Assembly: GCA_015183035.1 (NCBI GenBank)
Contig: JACZZP010000005.1
Span: forward strand, 1,860,001-1,924,000
Origin: Meloidogyne chitwoodi
Lineage: Eukaryota; Nematoda; Chromadorea; Rhabditida; Meloidogynidae
Reading direction: 5' to 3'
DNA: 64,000 nucleotides
Both the position numbers and the translations under genes were made by a program. Each line of letters begins with the position of its first letter. Positions within the stretch are counted from its first letter, which is position 1. This document shows, piece by piece, positions 57,901 to 64,000 of the stretch. The notes beneath the pieces are model-generated. The model was not told the DNA's origin. It worked only from the letters and a program-made list of their open reading frames with translations, and ran no database searches.

Positions 57901-59082
57901 TTAAATCAGAACAAGAAAAATTTCGCCAATTAGTTGGTCAGCCTAAAATATTGAAAAAAATTAAATTAATTTTATTTGAACGTTACAAAGAAAAGTTTGA
58001 AAAAAATCAACAAAAACATTTATTAAATTCAACAACAAAATCATTTAAATCAAATGAATCATCTGAAAGTTTAAATGATGATGTTATTAGTATAAATTCT
58101 ATTTCTTCAAATGATTATTTATTATTAAATAAAAAAACAAAAAAATTAAATAATTTAAGAAGATTATTATTGTGCGGTTCTTCATCTAATAAAAATTGTA
58201 AAAATAATAATGAAGAAAATAAAGTTTTAATAAAGGTTTTTTTAATTATTTTACTCTTTATTATCTTTAAATAAATAAAATAAAGCATCTAACTACCTCA
58301 AAAATAGTAAAAGATTGGGTGGATTGATTCGACTGTAGTAGGGTTTTCGTTTCTACTTAACCATTCCAATTTGATTTAGGCTTTTCCTTAATATTTATTT
58401 TTTAAGCTAACTTATTAGCTAGCTTTAATATCATCTTATTTTTGAAAATAATTGCTCTCTTTCTAAATGTAATATTTTTCCTATTAGAATATACAATTAC
58501 CTACTGTATATTTATTTTTCTAATTTCTCCTACCAAGTCTCGATCAAAAATAAATTAAATAATGGGAGGAATCGGAAAAAAAGAAAATTCCAATTTTATT
58601 TAATTAATTTATAAAAATTAAAGAAATCAAATAAACGTATTAATAATAATAATGGAAGAATTATATTAAATAAATGTAAAAATAAATTAAAATTTTTGTG
58701 TAAAACATTAAATTCAAAGAAAATTAGTAACAAAAAAGGAAAATTGAATAAAAAAAGAATTTTAACATTTAATAGTCATTATTATTCACCAGAATTAGGA
58801 ACACCCAAAGAGCAAAATAAAAGAGAAAAAATTGAATTTAATATAAATAATAGTAGTCCTAATACACACGAAGAATTTAATAATTTAATTTTAGAAATTA
58901 ATAGAAATGAGGTAAAAATTAATTTATTTTTTAATTTTTTTTTAAATTTATTTAATTTAAATTAATTTTTTTTTTAATAATTTAAATTTAAGGAAGATTC
59001 GTCTGATGATAGTGAAGAAGTAACTTCACGATTAATTACAAAATATAATAATTATTATATTATTATTTATTATTATTATTAG
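54999..59082 (+). CDS. Secreted Asn/Lys/Leu-rich protein, 778 aa
   Basis: Six exons join in phase: 54999-55698, 56236-56633, 57126-57635, 57885-58235, 58624-58911 and 58993-59082 (2337 nt). The start MTLFIFLFFATTIFPIFSTT is a signal peptide. The first exon has conserved-looking cysteines (KCHSKQLC) and helical stretches. The third exon is acidic near its middle (KQEKEEEEE). The last third is basic and Ser/Asn-rich (KSFKSNESSESLNDD), suggesting disorder. The C-terminus is a Tyr/Ile run. The exon 1 donor is GTGAGG. No known domain was recognised. Introns are longer here (537 and 492 bp for the first two) than in the carboxypeptidases. Composition resembles the 1070-aa protein at 2168-6200, but homology is not shown. 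Confidence 0.75.
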
Positions 59083-59395
59083 ATTAATTAATAAATTTAG
59101 CTAAATTAATTTTCTAGAAAATTAAATTAATATATTATCAAATAAAATTAAAATAAAATTATAAAGTTAATTTTTCATATTAGGCTAAAAAATCATCAAA
59201 AAATAGTCAAATGTTTAATATATAAATCCAATAATTCATATATTTTTTAAATTTATTAAATGCTAGTTATTTAAATAAATATTATTTGTTTTTTTTAATT
59301 TTTCATTTTAATGCTTTATTCTAAAAAATTTTTAAATTTTTTTTCATCAAATTACACATTTTGTTATTTAAAATCAAAATTAATTTTTTATTTTA

Positions 59396-59796
59396 TTAAT
59401 TTTCTTGTTGAGCTGGCACTTTTGGAGCACTCCAAGCATATGGGTCTTCGGGCTTAAATTAAATAAATTTATTAAATAATTAAATTAATTATTTATTTAT
59501 TTAAATAAACACTTACTTTAGGTGCACGATTTACTTTATGGGCAGTAATCATTTGATAATCGCCGGCATCTTTTGGACCAGAAGGTATTGAATCAATGTC
59601 ACGTGCTACTGCGCTTTAATTTTAATTTTTATTAAATTTATAAAATTATTAAAAATTACATATTTAAAGCTCCAGGCATAAATTCAGGTGTATAATTATA
59701 TGTTAATGTTTTACGTGCCCGTAAAGGTTGATAACCATGATATATTCCATCTTTCAATTCTTGATAGCGATTATCACCTTCTCCCTTATCTACCAT
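59396..59796 (-). CDS. Small conserved-looking soluble protein, 96 aa
   Basis: Three exons join in phase: 59796-59660, 59613-59517 and 59452-59396 (291 nt). Amino-acid use is balanced (Gly, Pro, Arg, Trp, His present), unlike the Asn/Lys-rich neighbours, which suggests a constrained housekeeping protein. Readable parts are YHGYQPLRARKTLTYNYTPE, FMPGALNIAVARDIDSIPSG and the tail PEDPYAWSAPKVPAQQEN. There is no signal peptide or membrane segment. I do not recognise the family; a small nematode or metazoan organelle-complex accessory protein is possible but unsupported. The start is the first ATG after upstream stops. Confidence 0.8.
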
Positions 59797-60881
59797 TTTT
59801 TGATTATTTTTCTGTTAAAAAAATTAAATTAATTAATTAAAATGGTCAAAATATTATAAAAAATTAATTAAAATTAATTTTTAAGAAACCGAGAATTAAA
59901 AATAATAAATTTTTATTCTCAGTTTTATATTTTAAAAATTAAAAAAAATATAAAATTAATTTTAAATGTGTTAAATAAATTTTTGAAGCATTTAAAATAA
60001 ACTTTTTTAATATTTATTATTAATTTTATTTTTATATTATTTTTAATTTTGTGGAATAACCCACACATAAAAATAATTAAAAAAAATTAATTAAATTTTA
60101 ACTAAAATTAATTTTAATTTTAACAAAGAAATGTTAAAAATAATTTTTTAAAAACTTTTAATGTAGTAGATCTTTAAATTTTGAACAAATGAAAATTTTT
60201 CAAAAAAATAAAAATTATTTAAACAAATGATTTCTGGCATTTCTTTTTTTCGTTTTAAAGAGAACATATGCCATTTTATTTTTCTTTCTTTTTTATTTGA
60301 TCGTTTTGCGTCAAAAGACTTCAAAAAAATTTTTTTAACTCAAAATCAATTTCTTAATATTTTTTTTTAATATTTTTAGAGTTGAGAACATGGGTCTTTT
60401 TACTTTTTTTCTTATTTTTTTCTGCCATTATATTCTTTTTTTTTAAATTTCATCAATATATTTATTTTTATATTTTATTTTATTTGTTCGATAATATAAA
60501 ACAGTTGTTTTATATCCCAGCTGGTAAATATATTATAATAAATAAATATATATAAATTGTTAAATAGGTAAAACATTTTTTTATGCGAACTTTAAAGTTT
60601 GAAGTTGGCCAGTTTTTTTCTTAAAAAATGGACTTTCTTTTAAAAGAAAGAGATGTAGGAAATTTAGATAAGATAATGATAAATTATTAAATGGAAAAAT
60701 CTTTTTTTATAAAATTATCTTATTTAAATAATTAAATATCTTGAAATAAAAATTTTCAATAAAATTTGAGACTATTACCCTTATAATTCCTGTATCTTTT
60801 TTAATCATTTTAATGATAAAATGATATCTGCGGAGAGATAATTTCAATTTATGTCTCTATAAATATCTAAATAAAATAATT
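59797..60881. other. Intergenic, nothing recognised
   Basis: About 1.1 kb of AT-rich DNA on the promoter side of the 96-aa gene. TTTCTTTTAAAAGAAA at about 60635 is a perfect 16-bp palindrome of uncertain meaning. No gene seen. Confidence 0.4.
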
Positions 60882-61223
60882 AATTAGTCGAAGAAACTCT
60901 ACTTACAAAAATACTTTGCTTAATAAGAATAACTCGTATTCATATATTTATATTTATATTAAAATAAAAAATTATTATTAAATTTAATATTATACATACA
61001 TAGTAAAGGATATAGAAAAAATAAATAAAAGAATTTTTTTATAAACTTTTCTAAATAAAGTATTTAAATTATTTGAATACTGCATTGTTTGTATATTCTT
61101 TATATGTATGTATAATATTAAATTTAATAATAATTTTTTTATTTTAATTGGAAAATAAATTTATGGTTGAAGTGTTGAGTTCTAATCTATATTTTTGTAA
61201 GTCGAGAGTTTCTTCGACTAATT
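60882..61223. mobile_element. Inverted-repeat MITE, 342 bp
   Basis: AATTAGTCGAAGAAACTCT at the left is mirrored by AGAGTTTCTTCGACTAATT at the right. Inner blocks (TTATTATTAAATTTAATATT, ACATACATA) are mirrored too, so most of the element can fold back. A clear target duplication is hard to define in the AT-rich flanks. No coding frame. Confidence 0.75.
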
Positions 61224-61284
61224 ATTTTTTATATTCATAGAAAGTTCAGAGTCAAAGTAAGGTATATATTTATTTTGACTAATT

Positions 61285-62210
61285 ATTAGAGTTATTCACG
61301 GTAAGGTATTACCGCGGTAAAAAATTGGTATTACCGTTATCGTACCGGTCAAACAAAATTACCGCGGTAATTTTCGGTAATTTTTTCCCTTTTCTTTTCC
61401 CTTTAATTTATTTGACTTTTCATATGAGAAGGGAGAAAAGTTGGAGAAAGAGAAGAAAAATTAAAAAGAAAAGGTTTGTCAATAAATAAATTGGTCAATG
61501 TTCCAGTTGTATTATGGTTGAGTGGTTAGTATGCTAGTCTGTAAATTAAATTTGACGCGGTTCGATTCCTATGTTATTTACTAAATAAATATCTGGCGGT
61601 ATTGTGGCACTGGTTTTGTTTCGCATATTTTTTTCTTTCATTTTCTAACTTTTTAAAATTTATAAACATAAATAAAAGTTAATATTTTTGACTTTAGAGA
61701 GGATAAATTTTAGCAACTACATATACTGCAATAACTTTTAAAAATTTTTGCCTGCGGCGCTTAAATCCCATCTAATGATTAAGCATTTCCTTGTAAATCT
61801 CAAAAATTTTTATATTGTTCATCACAAAAAATAGCCCCTCTAAAATATATTATATGTACATATTATTGAAATATCCCTCATTTATAAAAATTGATAAAAA
61901 AATTTAAATTAAAAATAGTTTAAAAATTTTGGAACTAGTTTAGAACCGGTTCCGGAACTGGAAAAATTCAAAAACAAGTTTCGGAAGTGGAACTTGTTCC
62001 AATGGAAAGTTTGGAACTTTTCCATCACCGCTTTTAGTCCAGAAGATGCAGAAATTTTGATTTTCTTAAATCAAACACTTCTACTTATTCATTTTAACTA
62101 TTAAATTTACTTTTTACCCTTTAGCTACAACATTTTCTTTTTTTTTAATGTAAAAAATTTTTTTACCGAATTACCGCGGTAATACCGAAATAATTACATC
62201 GGCAATTAAG
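61285..62210. repeat. Region bounded by ATTACCGCGGTAAT palindromes
   Basis: TTACCGCGGTAA occurs at about 61309 and 61360 and again at about 62172, with ACCG/CGGT words around each. Together with GGTATTACCG on the left and its inverse CGGTAATACC on the right, they suggest the two ends of one element of about 0.9 kb that has been invaded by a SINE. Boundaries are approximate. Confidence 0.45.
61512..61770 (+). repeat. tRNA-like SINE, copy 2
   Basis: The tRNA-like head (TATGGTTGAGTGGTTAGTAT, B box CGGTTCGATTCC at about 61558) is followed, after extra sequence, by GCAACTACATATACTGCAAT and TTTTTGCCTGCGGCGC. This is the same body as copy 1 at 20905-21107. The middle 61590-61690 is not shared, which suggests an insertion or a longer subtype. 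Confidence 0.6.
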
Positions 62211-62379
62211 TAAGAGGAAAATGTGCGTCAGAAATAAAACTGTTATTTAAGATCCTTGATTAAAAATTATCGAAAAAGAAACTTTTATTTATAATTGGTG
62301 AAATGAAAGATAAAATTATTTAACAATTATAATTAATTTCTAACTAATTTTACTATTAAATAAATATTAATTAATTTAT

Positions 62380-63912
62380 TTATTTTTCAAATATTTTACA
62401 TCCTTCTTCTTCTTTTTCATTTTTGTCCAAATTAATATTAATATTTTTCGTATCCTTTAAAATATTTTTAAATTCATTCTCTTCACATTCTATTATTTTT
62501 ATTTCAAAATTTTTATCATTAATTTGATAATTTAATTCAAAACGAATAAAATGCTTTTGCTGTTTCCTTATAATGTTAGTATATTTATTTTTATTTAATA
62601 ATAATTTTGAATTAAATATAAAATGGTCAGATTCATGCTGAATATCAATAGGTTTATTTATTATTTTCTTTTTACCATAATTTTCTAATTTTAATTTTGT
62701 AAATATTACTTTGGTTAAATTGACTGTATTTTCATAAGAATATACATTAAATTTTATATCTAAATTTTTAAATATTTATTAAAAATTTTATCAAAAATAA
62801 TAAATATTCTTATAAAATATTAAAAAATTATATACCATTATCATCGATTAAATCATTTATTTTATTAAAAATATCTGGATAAGTTCTTCTTAGTTTCTTA
62901 ATTTAAAAAATTTATTAAAAAATAAAATCTTATTCATACTTGTATTTTTGTCTAAAAATTAATAATTAAATTTAATAAATTAATTAAAAAAACCTTTAGT
63001 TGAACTTTTGTTAAATTTAAATCCATTGCCAATTTATTAAATTCTTTGGGATTAGTTTTATATTCTTTTGCTATTTTATATATTTTATTTATCTAAATTT
63101 ATTTAATTAATAAAATATAATTAACTTTAAGTTTTAATTTTTTTAAAGAAATATTAATTTTTAAAAATTAAAATTACAGGCTCCTGTTCACTTTCAAACA
63201 CTGTTTTAATTAAAAATAAAATTAAATAATAAAAAATAAATTATTAATTTACTTATTTGTTTTCCTATTAATATAATTTTATTTTCCAATTCTTCAAAAT
63301 TATTTTTATATTTTTTTAATAATTCAATTTTATATGAAATTAAATTAATTTCTGTCCAATAATTTTTTAACAAATTTTCTTTATAATATTCAATTTTTTC
63401 TTTTAAATTTTTGTTATTTTTAATATTTTTATTAGTTATTGAAGTTTCATAAATATTTTCATTTTTTTTAATTTTAAAATTATTTTCTTTAAATTCCTTA
63501 AATATTAATTAAAATTTTAATTTATTTTTAAAAATACCTGTTTAACCAAATTTGGTAATAATTTTTGAACAATTTTATTATTAGCTATTTCAATAACAAT
63601 TTTATATTCTAATTGTTTAATAGGACCATAATATCTTTTTGAATTTATAGAAAGTTCAGTTGTAAAAATATTTGTTTTTTTATCAAATGGAATTATTCTT
63701 AATAATTTTGTTATTTTTGCTTTAAAATCTTCTCTACAATTTTCTTTTGTTTTCACTATAAAAGGCTCTTCAATTGTTTTATCACTCAAATAAATAAATT
63801 CTCTTTTTCCTTTCCATTTTTCATCAATTTTAGCATCAACTTTTATTTTCATTTCGACGGAACTTTGAATATTTATTAAAAAATAAAATAATAAAATAAA
63901 TAATTTAAACAT
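62380..63912 (-). CDS. Secreted Lys/Asn/Ile-rich protein, 397 aa, with a 12-nt micro-exon
   Basis: Seven exons join in phase: 63912-63538, 63496-63253, 63200-63178, 63092-62994, 62951-62940, 62896-62836 and 62759-62380 (1194 nt). The start MFKLFILLFYFLINIQSSVE is a signal peptide. The first exon is the most structured, alternating charged and beta-like segments with one Cys. The later part is helical and ends EGCKIFEK. Two very short exons (23 and 12 nt) are needed to keep the frame; the 12-nt one encodes TKIQ between KVQLK and KLRRTYPDIF. No domain was recognised. Bases 63913-64000 upstream are AT-rich promoter side. Confidence 0.68.
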
Positions 63913-64000
63913 TTTTTTAATCTAAAATTAATTTAAATTTTATTTAATTTTTAATTTATTTAATAAACTCATCTTTTACCATTTACATATTTTTATTAAT

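Overview
The window looks like a piece of a very AT-rich nematode nuclear genome, most likely a plant-parasitic tylenchid such as a Meloidogyne-like root-knot nematode. This placement is inference. It rests on genes cut by many short GT-AG introns (often 40-110 bp), poly-Asn/Lys coding, a nematode-type Sre chemoreceptor, a cluster of S10 serine carboxypeptidases, and an expanded family of SPRY proteins. All gene models were spliced by hand. Exons were joined only where donor, acceptor and codon phase agreed and the total length was a multiple of three.

Layout. 1-8.5 kb (minus strand): a Lys/Asn-rich gene cut by the window edge, a 250-aa hypothetical gene, a nine-exon gene for a secreted protein of about 1070 aa, and a six-exon Sre-type 7TM receptor. 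9-20.3 kb: two head-to-head pairs of SPRY genes (minus/plus at 11.2/11.9 kb and at 18.7/19.5 kb) in different states of decay, with DNA transposons lodged in introns, in an exon and between genes. 20.5-21.6 kb: a 1-kb terminal-inverted-repeat element carrying a tRNA-like SINE. 22.5-41.1 kb: four S10 carboxypeptidases (plus, minus, minus, plus) with a small Cys-rich secreted peptide, a SPRY relic and a RING-H2 gene between them. 41.4-45.7 kb: a secreted 319-aa protein, a long foldback element, and a secreted protein with Cys repeats.

46-50.6 kb is a GC-richer repeat island. It holds two copies of a large unit, each ending in a 46-bp minisatellite whose every full unit contains the hairpin GGGCC-GAA-GGCCC. 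50.7-54 kb holds two more decayed SPRY genes. 55-59.1 kb holds a secreted Asn-rich 778-aa protein. 59.4-59.8 kb holds a compact 96-aa gene with less biased composition. 59.9-62.3 kb is repeat-bearing intergenic DNA with a second SINE copy. 62.4-63.9 kb holds a secreted 397-aa protein with a 12-nt micro-exon.

The main theme is gene-family birth and death. The SPRY family shows a C-terminal frameshift, an exonic transposon insertion whose empty site survives in the neighbouring copy, 5' halves without SPRY exons, a 3' fragment, and a deletion fusing two exons. The carboxypeptidase family shows an exon-sized near-identity tract that suggests gene conversion, GC-AG introns, and one member with a rebuilt oxyanion loop. 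Many predicted products carry N-terminal hydrophobic leaders, so secretion is the common expectation apart from the SPRY proteins, which have none.
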